DNA of 64,000 nt from Austropuccinia psidii (lineage: Eukaryota > Basidiomycota > Pucciniomycetes > Pucciniales > Sphaerophragmiaceae). Where the stretch lies: assembly GCA_023105745.1 (NCBI GenBank), contig JALGQZ010000002.1, positions 47,280,497 through 47,344,496 of the forward strand, given 5' to 3'. Within the stretch, counting starts at the first letter, position 1; every line of letters begins with the position of its first letter. Of this stretch, positions 49,496 to 63,196 are shown piece by piece. Below the pieces are notes generated by a model. It made no database searches, was not told the origin of the DNA, and saw nothing but the letters and a program-made list of their open reading frames with translations. A program made the translations under genes and the position numbers.

Positions 49496-52400
49496 CAAAA
49501 ATAATAATAAAAAGATTAAAATTAATCTTTTAAAAATTCAATTTGATTTTTTTATTTTTTCTATGATCAAATAAGAATTTATTTAAAAATGAAATTAATT
49601 TCAGAATATATTTTTTTGTTTAGATAAATTTAAATTAAAAAAAAAGGTTCAAGAGAAAATCTAATGATCTTTTTCTATATAAATCATCATTTTTCATTAA
49701 TATAAATATTTCTTAATCTTTTTTAGTTTGAATAATGATAATAATAATATTAATTGATTTTAAACTATTGAATAATTTTTTTGTTTTGGTATAGAAATTC
49801 CTTTGAAAAAAAAACTTGATTTTTTTTTTTTTTCTGTTTAATTTTTTTATATTTAAACTTTTAAAGTAATTTACTTTTAAAAATTTAAATTTTCAATTTT
49901 ACTTAGAATTCCTTTTTTTTTTTTTTGAGGTTTTAAATAATAATATTCAATTTTTTTTTTAAAAAATTTAAATAAAATAAAATTATAATTTTTTTTTCAA
50001 AATTGATAAAAAAAAAAATAAAAATTCTTAAAATTTTTCATCTTGAAATTAATTTTTAAATAAATCAAAAAAAAAAAAAAAATTATTCATTCAATAATAC
50101 TTTTTTGATTAATTAAAAAAACTTAAATGATTTTTATAGTAAAAAAATTCATGTTTATTATTATTAATATTTTACATAAGGAAAATAATAATTAATTATT
50201 CTTTTGAGTTAAAAAGATATATCAATTTAAGTTTAAATTTAAACTCTAAAATACAATTAAAATATATTAAGTCCATAATTTTTTTTAATTCTTTTGCTTA
50301 TATAATATTAATCTATTATATCATAAGTAGAACTAAATTTTTTTAATTAAAAATAACTTAATTAAAAATAATAATTTCAATATTTAAAAAATTTCTTAAA
50401 TTAAATAAAAATCAAAAAATCAAATAAAAAAATTATATAATAAAATTAATAATTTTATATAAAAAAAAAAAAAAACTTATTATTATTTAATTAAATAAAT
50501 AATAATTTTTTTTTTTTTCTTTTTTTATTAATTTTATTAAAAAAAATAATTGTTAAATTTTTAAGTTTAATTTTAAATATTCATTTCAAAAATAAATAAA
50601 TAAATAAATAAATCATAAAACTAAGAAAAAAAATTTAATTCTATTATTTTTTTTTGATTTGATTTTATTAATATTTTTAAGTAAAAATAAAATCTATCTA
50701 TCTGTTTAAATATATATATATGTAGAGAGAGATAGATAGATAGAAAGATATCATGATAAGAAATGAATAACTTATTATAGTTTTTTATTTAATTTATTTT
50801 TAATTAAATATTTAAAAACAAAAACAATATTCAAAAAAAAAAAAAAAATTCTTTTAAAATTTAATTTGGAAATAATTTATTATTTAAAGTATTTTGAAAA
50901 TGATTTTTTTTTTTTAAAAAAAATTTTGAAAGTGATTTTTTTTGTTGAAAATATTTTGACCATATTAGTTACCACTTCAACTTTAAAATTTATGTTAGTA
51001 ATAAATATAAATTACTAGTGATTGGTGTAAATAGGTAAAACATTTGAATTAAAATGAATCTAGTTAGTTCCTAGATATTTTAATTTATAAAGTTTTTTAA
51101 TGTTTTTTTTTTTTCATTTTTGTTACAATTATCTTTGAAGTTCTTTTCATCATTAGACTATATTACATAATATTTACTTTAAATAACTAAAGAGAGATAT
51201 TTAATTAATTCTAAATTTATATGAAGGTATTATTTCAAGCTTTAGAGTTATATTTATTTATTAAACAAGATATATTGATTTTGGAATAATTTTGGTTTAA
51301 AACAATGTTTTTATTGTGTTTTATTTAGAAATAATCAATTAAAATTTATTAAATATTATTTAGTTTTTCTGTTAATTTTAGTATTTTAAAAAATAAAAAA
51401 TTCCATAAAAGAAAATATTGTTGATTGAGAAAAAAAATAAATTGAATGAAATAATATCTATTTATTTATTTTTTGTATTTTAAATTCATAATAATTAAAT
51501 TTGTAAAGTATTTTATGATTTGATTTTATCACAGAAGAAAATTGAAGTAAATTTTCAATCTTTTAATATTTTACAGGTCTTAAGGAAATTGTTTTTCTTG
51601 GGGTATGAAAGAGGAAACATATAAATTTTTCTATCTGAAAGAGGTAGTTATTGGTCTTATATATATATATATATATATATATATCAATTTAATAAGTCTT
51701 TTTCTTGTATCAGTGAGCTTTACGATTCTTGGAAATAAGCATAAAACATATATTTTAAAAATCTTAAAAAATTCATTATCATGAATGTTTTTTTTTTTAA
51801 AAAAAGGTAGTTGTTAAAGTATTTCTAATTTTTTTCATGCTTAATTTAAGTGTTTGTTAATTTAGTTTAATAGTTTTTATTATAATATTTTTTTTTTGGA
51901 ATAAGATAAAATATTTCAATAAAAATTTCTTTTTTTGAATGTTTTTTTGACTTGGTAATTCTGAAATTTAGGTTGTATTATATATACCAAAACTGTTGTT
52001 TTTTTTTAACTTTGTAGTTAAAAATATTGTGGGTAATAAAGTTAAACTCAATTCATAGATTAATTAATTTATCAAGGTAAACTTTTTTTTAGTATTTTAA
52101 GATATTTATATCTTACTTGAAAAGATTTAGAGATAATAAATAAGTTTTTAAAAAATATTTTTAAGTTTATTAGAGGTTTGAAAATAGAATAATGTAAAGA
52201 TTTTATGATTTAAAAATTAAATATTATATAAATGAGTTCTTTGAGAATAATTCATTAAATAAACAAAAAAAAGTTTGAGGTAAAATGAAAATTTAATCTT
52301 AATATATTAAGTTAATAAGAGAAAATGAGAGATGAGAATAAATAATAATATGGGGAATGTTTTATTTTGAAGTTTTTAAAGAAATTTAGGTATTGGTTTT

Positions 52401-53510
52401 CTTATTTTTGGTTTCAGCTTATGAGATTAAAGTTTTTTTTGGGAGGTTGAGTTTAGAAAATTAATCTTTGTAAATTGAGTTTAGGTAAAAAATATTTCCC
52501 ATGTGATATTACTATTTTATGGTATAAATAAATAATTAATTAATTGGTATTTAAATTTCAGAGGATATTAATATTTAAAAAGAATTTACTTTTTGATAAA
52601 TTTAATAACAAATACACAAGAATTAAAATTATTTAATAATAATAATTTCACTTTCTCTTGTATATTATTCTTTTTATACTTTCTGCTTTCATTTTTATTT
52701 AAGAAAAGATATCATTTTTGTTCATTTTCTTCATTAGCTTTTGAAACTTGAAATATAAGAATAGTTTTATTTCATTTAAAATCAAAAAATACTCAAAAAT
52801 AACATATTCCAAGAGTTTGGTTCCTGTTGCTTGATAAATTGATTCTATATTATATAATGGTCTTATAATATAGATGTTTTCTTCAAGTTTTAAATTCAAG
52901 GTCATTAATAAATAATATAGTGAGATCTCTCAAAGTGAAAATGAAGTAATTCAGATAAGGTACTTGAAATATATAAAACATTAGATTGACCATTAACTTC
53001 AACCCATAATAATTTATTGGAGAAATCCCATAGGGACAAGAATCCAAAGATATCATGGATTTGAGAAAAAAAAATTAAATTAAATTTAGAGAATATTTAT
53101 TAGGAATAAGAAAACTAATTAAAAAGGTCCATCTAATAAAAATATGAAATATATAGAATAACATGTAAAATTTTCCCTTAAATACCATTCTTCTTAAAAA
53201 AATAAATTAAATTAAAAATAAATAATTTAGTATATGTGTAATTAATGAAATAAAATGATAATTTTATCACACTACTAATGAATTAATTATAATCCTAAAG
53301 AAAGAAAATACATGTTTTAAATTCCTTTAATATTAAATATCAAAAATAATCTAGAACAAACTACATGACTGTGTATCCAAAAATATTTAGTTTCAAATAA
53401 TGATATATTTTATAAAAATTAAATTTATATTGATAGAATTAAAAATAAAAAATGGGTAATTAACTACTTGAAATGAAACTATCACAAGGTTAATAAACAA
53501 GAAATAAATA
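48341..53510. other. Long AT-rich interval with no recognised gene
   Basis: The sequence is extremely AT-rich with A and T homopolymers, (AT)n at about 49463-49491 and 51660-51684, and a GATA/TCTA tetranucleotide patch near 50694-50745. No protein-like frame, RNA gene or element end was seen. Confidence 0.65.
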
Positions 53511-55279
53511 TGATCAAGGTTTGAATATTAAACTTTGATCAAAAAATCAATCAATTTTCCTATCCTCAAAAATTTTTTTAAGGTAAAATTAAGAAAAAAA
53601 AATATATAAATTTTAAGATTTTTGAGAGAAAAAATTCCAAAATTTATTTTTTAAAATTTTTTAGTATAAAAATAAAAAAAATTTTTTAAAGGCTTATTGT
53701 TTTACCAACAATGAAAATTTATCCAAAAATACTCTAAAAGAGATATTTAAGGCTACAAAAAAAATTTCTTCAAGAGAAATTTAAATTGGAAGTAATTGAG
53801 GAAAGAACTGAAGAAAGTCAAAATGAGAAAAGATTATCTAAAATATAAATTAAAGATAAACAGTTCCCAAAATTCACAAGAGCAAATTTGGAAACAAAGT
53901 GACAAAGTTAACAGTGATGAAAGATGCTTTAATTCACTTTTGGGTTGTTTCAAGGCTTAAAATGATTATAAGAGTTAAAAAAAATGATTAAAATGATTCT
54001 TTAATGTGTTTAAAACATTTGAAATGATTCAAAATTGGTGTTTAGAATCTTTTATTAATTGGTTTAACAGATTTTATACTAATTATAAAAGAAAAATATT
54101 TTAACATGAAGGGAAAAGTGGGGCAAAGAAGACATTTTTTTATAGACAAAAATTCTCTAAAATTAACTCTAATGAGTCTTGGGAAACAAAATTACAGCAG
54201 AAAAGCCAATTATGAAATCATTGAACCCTGGTTTGGACCAAAAAGGGGCTGGTTTTAGCCATTTTTTGCTATTTTTAGCCATTTTAGTCTCTTAAGCCAG
54301 CCATTGCTATAGTAATGGTTGGTTTATACCCTTCAAGACATGTCAGATTCATTTTAAGAGAACTTAAAGCTAGTTAAAAGAATTTTCTATTAAGTAGTTT
54401 TTGATTTAAGGGTAGTTTACCCTTTTGGCAACAGTAAAAACTTCCCTGGTTGGTATCAAAACCTCATTGTCAATTTAGTCATAGACCCTGTGACTGAATT
54501 TCAAGCCAAAATTGAAGAACTTTTTCATGAAATTTGACATATCACACCCTTCAGAAAGGAATTTGGGGGAGTCTAGCACCCTTGGAGCCAAGATTACTTC
54601 CAACCCCACAATTCATCTTCACAAGTTATTTCTTCTTTATTTCTCATCAGGTACTATACTTAGAATTAACCCATGTAGTTAAATTTAAAAATGACAGTAC
54701 ACAACTGGAATCATTAATTAATAATATGTAAATTTAAGTTCACCTATGTAATACATGCACACCTTTTGGCATTTAAATTGAAAATACTTCATTTACTCAT
54801 AATTATTAAGCTACACACCACACCTTGATTTTAAGACAAAAATTGATGGTTAACTTCACATGTGGTGTGAGTTAAATTAAGCTGTTTAAGATCTTCAGAC
54901 TTTCATACATAAAATACCAAGAACTTAATTTAAGCTTATTCAGAGTTGAGCTACAGAATTTTCACTGAAAGGTGAACCCACCTTAATTTTTATGAGAAAT
55001 CTAATGGGGAAAAAAAATTTCAATATGTTTATTTATTGGAAAAAACTTTATAATGATTTTTATTAACTTTTTTTCCAAAAAAATATTCTATTTTTAATAT
55101 TTTTGTTAAAAATTTATTTTTAATTAATTATCTTATGTAAAAATTTAATTTAACTTCATTATTAAATTTTCATTATATATATTATTTTTATATTTAAGAA
55201 TAAAAATGAAATTTCAAATTCTAAATTGATCAATGTTTTGTGGTCTTTTGGGTAAATTAAGATTAATCTAAGGCTCACA
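53511..55279 (-). repeat. 3' LTR of B2
   Basis: On the minus strand it starts TGTGAGCCTTAG at 55279 and ends near 53511, where AAACTTTGATCAAAAAATC and CTATCCTCAAAAATT mirror the end of the B1 LTRs. The promoter-region blocks (GTGGGGCAAAGAAGAC, AAAGTGAATTAAAGCATC) are recognisable in reverse. The lower boundary is approximate. Confidence 0.8.
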
Positions 55280-55291
55280 TTCCCTCCCCCT
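55280..55291 (-). other. Polypurine tract of B2
   Basis: AGGGGGAGGGAA on the minus strand, directly before TGTGAG, is identical to the B1 tract at 24208-24219. Confidence 0.75.
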
Positions 55292-58200
55292 AAAAAAAGG
55301 ATATTGATTTTTTATATTGCTTTTTCTAGTGTTTTGGAACCTTCTTAGAAGCTTAATAGCTTTAGGTATTTCCTTTTCTGCTAACAATGCAAATTTAAAA
55401 GCTTTATCACTGTTTTTGACAAGAAATTACCTCACTTTCTTAATCCTCAGTTTTCTTTATTTGAGAAATTTGGTGATCTTCTTAGTACCAGAGGCTTCAA
55501 AAAGATGTACAATATGGGGAACTTTATCCCTTAAGGAGACATTTTTAGAATAACTATCTTTGTAAGTTTTTATCAAGCATACTGGAAATGTTGGATTCTT
55601 ATGACTAATCTTTTAAGATAATTTTACTTTAACAGAATTTTCTCCCTGAAGGGCTTTAATGGAAAAGGTTCCTGAAAAGGAGTATTCAAGATTTTTTCAT
55701 CCTTTGATGTTATTGAAGTTGGTGCTGGATAAAAGTACCAGGTCTACTACCTTGAAGTCTGGAGTAGTATTTGACTTATCCCATTTGTCTTTGGAATATT
55801 AAAATGAGTCCTCCATGAATCTTACTACATTCCCTTGAATCTAGCAGATGTGGGATGTATCTCAACAAAATCTTTCCTCAAATAGTCATGGGGTAGTCTG
55901 GGATTCCATCCTTTTTCTAGAAAAGAAGTAGTCTGATTGGTATGGGCATTAATGGTTGTTTTATATGCTAGTTGCAGTGCAGGAAAAAGGGTACACTAAT
56001 CACGGGAAAATAAAATACAATATATGAGATATAAGTCATATGCACAAAACCTTCTGACCATGTCTTTCAAGGTATGGATATCTCTATCAGATAAACCATC
56101 AGATTGTGGGTGGTAAGCTGTAGAGAAGGATAATTTAGTCCCAAATAATTGGTGAAGACTTTCACATAGTGCTCAGATAAGACTGGGATATCTGTAACTA
56201 ATAATATTTCTAAATATAAAAGTCTATAATACTACACTATTACCTATTATAAGAGCTGTATCCATGGATGTATCATCTTTAAGACATGGTAAAAATATTG
56301 GAGTCTTACCAAATCTTTCAAAAATAACTAGGAAGAAATTATAGCTTCTATCACCCCCTTGTGGTAGACCAGTTACCCAGTCCAAATGAACAATTCCCCA
56401 AGGCCAACTGGGTTCTTGAATTTTGATCATATATCAAAGTCTTTTGCCATTGGATTAATGTACTTTTGACATATGTCACAGCTTTTTCAGTATTCCAAAA
56501 CATAATTTTTCCACTTTGGCCATCATATGAAGGTATTAATATTCTGTCTTGTCCTATCCTCAGGAAAATTTCCTGAAAATTAGCTTTCATGGCATTATTT
56601 CAGTAAAAGATTGATTAAAGACCTATCTAATACTGTCATAACACAGGTGTGATTTATTCTATGATAGATTATGCATAAAGTAAGTGAAATATTCCTATAT
56701 CATATTAATCTTTCCATATTTCATCCAGGGAATGTTTCAAGGACTTATCTTTAGAATATTTAGTAAGTAATTTGAACAAGATGCTGCAATTATTCTCTTG
56801 AGTATAGCTGCGCCTTACCTCTAGAAAGACAGTAGTGTTTAGATATGTAACACTAACTTCTTCTACTGGGATTTGTGTCTTTTTTTAGGCACATAAGAAG
56901 GATTAGCAATATTATATGGTAATTGAAATCTTCTTAATACATCTGCATTTTTATTTACAATGGTCATATTTCCTACATACTCTTCTATGACTATTTCAAA
57001 TCTGAGTATCTATCTGTTGGGTGTTTTCATGCTTGGAAGTGATTTTACAGTGGTAAAGTCCTTTATTACTTAAAAATGAAATTCTTGAAGAAAATAATTG
57101 AGCTTTTCCAAGGCCCAAAAAATACATAAACATTCCATTTGACTTTCTCCATATCTGGCTTCAGTTGGTTTGATTTACCTAGATATAAAAAATATGGGCC
57201 CTTCTCTAGGTTTACCATTAATAATTTGGACTAGATGAAGTGAAGATTCTAGTAAATCTCTTGATGCATAAATATAAAGCTTAAAGGGTAACTCAAAATC
57301 TGGCATTAGTAGAAATGGAGAAGTGGTTAGGGATTTTCTAAGGGATTTAAAGGCTTTTAATTTATCAACAGTTCTCCAAAATTCTGTATCCTTTTGACAT
57401 AACCTCTAAAGAGGTATTTAAATTTATGAAAAATATTCAATATGCTGTCTGTGGTACCCTTCAATGCCTTGAAATGATCCAATTTATTTTGTTCTGAGAA
57501 ATAGGTTTCAACAGGACTTCTGAAAATTGATTATTTTCTATTTCAGGGGATAGACCAGATACTACATGTCCTAGGGACTTTAGTTTTTGAATCCAAAATG
57601 AAATTTCTTGAAATAAATCTTCATTTTTACCCACTGGATTTCCCCAAAAAATCTAGATAATATAGCTATACACTCTTACTGAGTCCTAGAACAAACAATA
57701 ATGTCATCAATAGAAATGATTAACCATCCTTTTGAAGGCTATTCAGGGAATATCTTATTAATCATTCTTTGGAAGTGTGAAGGTGCATTTTTGATACCAA
57801 AAGTCATCCTTGAGTATTAATACACTCCAAAATGGACAATAATTATAAAATAATTTCTTTCTCTTAGCTTCACTACATTATGGTGGATTCCCACCAGAGA
57901 AACAATAGTTCTTACATACACTGCTTGAGAAATTTGAGTAAGGGAAATTGAGATTTTTGGTATTGGGTACCTGTATGAGACAGTATAAGTATTCAATTCT
58001 ATAAGATACCCAACCATTCTTAATTTTCAATTCTGAAACACCAACCTGACTGGTGTAGTTATTTTGACCTGTTAATTGTGGCCAGCCTTTCTTATTACCC
58101 CTTTGTCAAAGAGCTCTTTAATATGAAGCTCAATGGATTCTCTTGATTTTTGGATTGATGGATATGCAGACCTTCTTAATAGTGGTGGGTTAGGTCTCTC

Positions 58201-60802
58201 GATTTTTTGAATAATATAAGTATAAGCCTAATGACCAATAATTTTCCCCAATGGTTCTTTATCTGATACCAAGGATTCTTTATGGTTGTATAAAAGTTCA
58301 GAGAGTTCTTTCTCTAGTATTTCAGTAAGATGAAGACTGACTTCAGCTTCATTCATCTGTTATGATCTAAGATTCTCTAAGTCAAATCTGACTGGTAATA
58401 ATTTATTTACTGTAATTTTGAAAGATAAAAAGGCAAATTTATGATGCTTATTTTCACAAATAGTGAACTAACTGTATCTTTTGTTATTTAAATCTATTCT
58501 ATACATGAGAAAATAAGAATTTACCCACATAAAATGGGTACTAGAGCAGTTTTCCATAACAAAAAATTCAACATTTATCATTGAATTGACATTGATATGT
58601 GGGAATATGACAATTTTTTTCAAATATTCACAATGGTTGTATTGGATTACTTGCACTGTTAAATTCAGATCCATCAAGTGGTAATAATTGATCTTCAAAA
58701 TTTGGTACACTATTCTTGAGAAAAGAGTTTACAACATAAGAGAGGAAGGCTTAGGGGTCAAGTAGCAGATTAGTAGGTTTATTTTAAATTACCACTTCTT
58801 TGTACAGAAATTTACACCTGTATAGGCTTTTCCTATGTTTGGTTTAGTTTTCATAAGTTTTGAATCTTGAAAATTTGATATATAAAGTTTAATATGACTT
58901 AGATGTGGTAAGTGAGAGTGAGATTACATGATTCCAAATTTGAAATTGATATTTACATATATTTTTGAATATTCAGAAAATATTCATGATTTATCCCCTG
59001 AATTTTCTTCAGTATCATCATCCTTTTCTTCATCAGGTTTATTTTCAATGTTAATTTCATTGATTTACCCTCTTTTTGGACATATATTACCCAAATATAT
59101 TGTAATTTTGAAAATTTGGTACTTAATGATTGTTTCTAAAGACTCATTCTTTATATTAATAGAATTTTCTTGAGGGTTTTTTTCCACAGAATCTTTCCAA
59201 GGTATAGTAAACCTTGTTTTAAGATTTATCCTTCTAGAACCAATTTTTGTTCCAGTGGTTACTTCTTCTAGTATATTAATAGTATCCTCTCCTTGAGATT
59301 TTTAAGTATTCCTTCTTTTTACAGCATGCTTCAATTCTCCTCAACATTGTCTTGGAATTTGATTATGGATCATAAATTATGACATGTAAGGATATAATGC
59401 TGTTAGTATGTCCTTTGTTTGAAAAAACATGGTAAGGATCTGTCTCTGTAAGAATTAAATTTTGCAGAATTTGAGGCTATATCAACTCTAAAACTTCAAG
59501 AATCATTGGCCCATTTTTTAATAATTTGGGGGTTCAACCAAGTTCAGATTTGGTGTCCATGTGCTTTTCTTGACTTTATATACCATCTATGAGCTGATTT
59601 GGTAAACAAGGTGTTTAATATTACTGCTACCAATCTTTCCAGTAATTTAAATTCCTCTTGTATAATCTCAATAACTCTTATAAATCTCATATAGTAATAT
59701 TCTCCTTCACCACTGAAGTGAAGACATTCTTTGAGGTTTTGTCATTATTTCAAAGGTTCTTGGCCAATTGATGATTTCAAGTTATGGAAAGAGGTGTAAA
59801 ATTCATTTTTTACTTGTGAGTTTCCCACCTCCAATGCTTGTGGGGTGTAATTAATTACACCATCACATTTATTAAGAGGTGTATAGATTCTTCGCAAAGT
59901 GTGAAGTAATTGTTCCATTTAATTTATTTCACTAGTATTACACCTTGTGGAATTTTTGAATTAATGTTGGAAACCTTGTATCAAATTGCTTAGCTCAATC
60001 TTATACATTTCCTCTTTGATTTTAATCTCTTGCCATAATTCTGTTTGTCTAGTATTATGGGAAATAATTTGATTCAATCTAATTGTTAATTTTTATACTT
60101 CTTCTTGTGAGGTATCAAAACCATTTTTCAAGGAAATTATATGTGTCTTTAATTCAGAAAATGAGTTTTCAATATAATTAAGAGCTTTCTTATTATATGC
60201 TTTGATAATATATATGGATTTGTTTTTTGATTTCCCAATCATTTACTCAATATATAATTTGAAATATTTGTTTGTCAATCATTTCATAATGACAGATTGC
60301 TCACTTATTTTATTTCAAAATGAAATTTCACTATTTGATTTTGTAATTTCTCTTACATATTTCTCAAAATACAAAAGTATTTAATTTATCTGGCTTGTAC
60401 TTACATTATCAGGCTTGAGATTGTTACAAATGTTTGAATTATTATCATAATTCTGAATTTTCACCTCATTTATGGCTATATACAAATCTGGAATTCCATC
60501 TAAAATATCAGAAGTAATTTCTGATATCTTAATCTGGCTTCCTCTCTTTCCTTCATTTCCATCAAATTCCTGGCCATCTGAAACACATTATCCATGAAAT
60601 ATTGTGAAATATTTGGGATTCTGTAGCATTGGCTGTATGGTTTGGTGGCTAGTTTTTTGCCTCTTCCCTTGTTGTGAGCTTGTGGCTTGCCTGTCAAATT
60701 GGAACTCCTTCTTCTGGCCACTGGAATGGGTTTTTGAACTTGTTTTCCCTTAATTCTATATATAAAAGCATCATTGTCTTCTTTTGCATCAATGGATTCC
60801 AC
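55292..60802 (-). pseudogene. Gag-Pol of B2, heavily degenerate
   Basis: From high coordinates on the minus strand: gag N-terminus with NKGRGKKLATKPYSQCYR and FMDNVFQMARNLMEMKE (60802-60500), capsid region about 60000-59000, protease-linked VEFFVMENCSSTHF (about 58550), reverse transcriptase about 58400-57550 (LNTYTVSYRYPIPKI), RNase H to about 56900, integrase about 56850-55850 (IVHLDWVTGLPQGGDRSYN, SDGLSDRDI-like region), then the chromodomain-like tail to about 55320. Stops and indels are too frequent for any product. Confidence 0.85.
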
Positions 60803-61420
60803 CCATTAAGTAACTTTAAAGTATTGGGATGGCCTAGAAACTTTCTCACAGTCAGGTAAAAATTCATGCAGTTTTTTCCAAAGGTATTCTAGAATTTGAT
60901 ACTCTTTGTGCTTAAGTGCACTGTTGAATTCCCTCTGTCTATATTTTTAAATTTCCACTGAGGCTTCTTATGGTGGTGTAAGCACTATTTTAAGGTAAAA
61001 TAGTGTTATCAGCTTCAGAATGGCATAATTTGTCTTTTTGGGTTTCATTTACTGACCCATGTCCTTCTGTAACAGATTTGTTTCTGCTATAATCAAATCT
61101 AGAGACTTTTTGGGAGCTACTTGAGGGGTTATAGCTGGCCCCTGATCTTGTTTAAGGCATAATTATAAGTAAAAAAGATGAAAAATAGTAATTTTACATC
61201 AAAAATGTACTATTGGCCAAACCCTTTTCTTTTTTGAGAGCTATACTAATGTCTGAATTGATTAATTAATAATAAATTGGTTCAGCTTTATTAGTCTTAG
61301 CTATGATGAGTGTGATCTTATGGTCAGAATTGATGATGTGGGAACTACTTTTGTTGTGGGATAAATAATAGGAATTACCTTGAGGGAGAAATTATTGGTT
61401 AGTCTGTTTTGAATTTCAGA
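60803..61420 (-). pseudogene. Leader ORF remnant of B2 with conserved intron position
   Basis: It aligns with the B1 leader ORF: LHEFLPDCEKV near 60850, ending SQYFKVT before a TAA that precedes the gag frame, as in B1. The intron position is kept (about 61147-61210) between GGCCAATA and ATCAGGGGCCAGCTATAACC, with an altered donor (GTACAT) and acceptor. Confidence 0.65.
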
Positions 61421-62300
61421 ATTAGCCAATAAAAATTGGTGCTAAGGTGTATTAGATTCACCTCTAAATATACTGAGGAAGATACCCTCTTGATGAGATA
61501 CCAAATCAATTATTTACTTTTTTGGCTTTCAATTAGGGAATTTTATTCAGACATTCTTATCAGTATTTCAATAAAAGATCACTATAATAATGATGGTAAT
61601 AGTTAATATCTCATTAATAATTGAGGTTTGATTAAATTATTATCATTGACTATATAATTCTTTTGAATCAACTATTATATGATTCATTCTTTCAATTTTT
61701 GAGATATTTGAAGAATAATTCTTAGGATGACTATTAATATTAATAGTAACCTTGATAGCTGTTTAGGAATTTTGAAGGTGATTCAATAATACTATTGATA
61801 TAAATATAAAAATTTAAAGGTGAGATAATTTTATAATGGTGGTTCTGGTTAATATAAGGGTAAGATATAGATAGTATAATACCATTAGGATGAATATAAA
61901 TATAGTCCAATTCATCTATAAGGTTTAAAATATTAGGTATAAGGGTAAGATAATATCCTTTCCATAAATAAGGGTTATTGATAAACTAAATAAGATCACT
62001 AATGATAATATATTGAAACAATCCTTTAACACTACCACTACAAAGGTAATACTATTGAATAATAGTGAACTCTTTCATTCCTATTATAAATATCTTTCAT
62101 TAATTAATAATAAATAATAATATAAGATACTGAGCCTAGCTACTGATCTTTTCAATATAATAATAGATTATACTATTAAAGAAGGGATGGGTTGATCCTC
62201 AAGATAATTTTCTGAATTGGAATCATGAGGTAAATTTCATAGAGAGAACCTTTAAATATACCTTTTGGGGCCTCCATAGAGCCTTCAAAAAACAAGGGAC
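61421..62300. other. Unclassified AT-rich interval
   Basis: Homology to the B1 leader stops near 61420. No coding frame or LTR end is identified here. Confidence 0.5.
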
Positions 62301-63102
62301 TTGGAATTTTTCCAAGTTTTAGTCATTTTAGTGTGATGTTTTCTGACAAATCATGTCAATTAAATTTTCTGAACAATCAGATTGATCTATCATGTCAATT
62401 GGTAATTCTGAGTATGCACTTTGAATTATCTCCAACTATGACCAGTCATATTCTGAGCTGGTGAGTTTGGGCTGATTTGGGGTTCTGAAAATTCATTGGC
62501 AAATTTGAATATGCACTATGGCTAAGGTATGTAATTTCTCAATGAATTTTGGTATTCTGTGTAAAGGTATGACTCCCATATTCCTAATGAAAGGGGTATA
62601 TAAGTCCATAATTCATTCAGATATACGGTACTTATGGAAATATGAATGACCAGGGTAAGTATTACTGTAAATTTATAGATTGGTACTAACTTATTCTGTA
62701 TTTTTTTTCAAGTTAAGTAAATATTCAATCCTAGTATGCATATTATAAGAATATTCTTATGGTGAGCTGAGTGAGTATCTTTATGGGGATATATATATAT
62801 ATGTTTTCTAAATCAATGATATATTGCTCAATTTTGGTCCTATGACTTTGAGCTAATATATAAGCCTAGGTTAAATTTCATGTATTCTCTAATGGTGAAA
62901 CTATTTACAAACTCTAAGATTAGGTATAATGTTTTAAAATAAGTAATCTTAGAGTTTTGTCTTTTCTTTTTTTTAATTTATTATTATTTATTTTTTTGAT
63001 TTATTTTTGTTTATATATTATTTTACACAAACAATAACTATCTATTTATATTATTATACCAAAGTGGACTCAAACCTTTCAGAAAATGTAGGGAATACCA
63101 CA
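62301..63102 (-). repeat. Putative 3' LTR of element D (one end defined)
   Basis: The upper end is inferred from TGTGGTATTCCC on the minus strand at 63102, directly after a purine tract. The lower end was not found. A TATATAAG box on the plus strand near 62597 is unexplained by this orientation, so part of the interval may belong to something else. Confidence 0.35.
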
Positions 63103-63113
63103 TCCCCCTCTCC
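63103..63113 (-). other. Polypurine tract of element D
   Basis: GGAGAGGGGGA on the minus strand lies just upstream of TGTGGTATTCCC and about 85 bp after the pol stop, the expected order for the 3' end of an LTR element. Confidence 0.6.
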
Positions 63114-63196
63114 ATTTAATGCTGTCCCCAGCATTCAAGGTTAAAGTTCAATTTCTCAGGAATTGACGGTTTTTATTCTAATTCTTATGTTCAAGT

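Larger units (their letters stand above)
53511..61420 (-). mobile_element. Element B2: decayed B-family Ty3/gypsy element
   Basis: Minus-strand relative of B1: 3' LTR about 53511-55279, purine tract 55280-55291, degenerate gag-pol 55292-60802 and leader ORF to about 61420. The homology to B1 fades near 61420, before a primer site or 5' LTR, so the 5' end is deleted or displaced. Confidence 0.85.

Noticed and set aside
55317..55553. Hydrophobic plus-strand frame as a membrane protein
   Set aside because: It is the antisense of the B2 chromodomain-like region; its hydrophobicity comes from the AT-rich complement.
62590..62640. TATATAAG box as the promoter of a host gene
   Set aside because: No protein-like frame follows on the plus strand before the minus-strand element D sequence.
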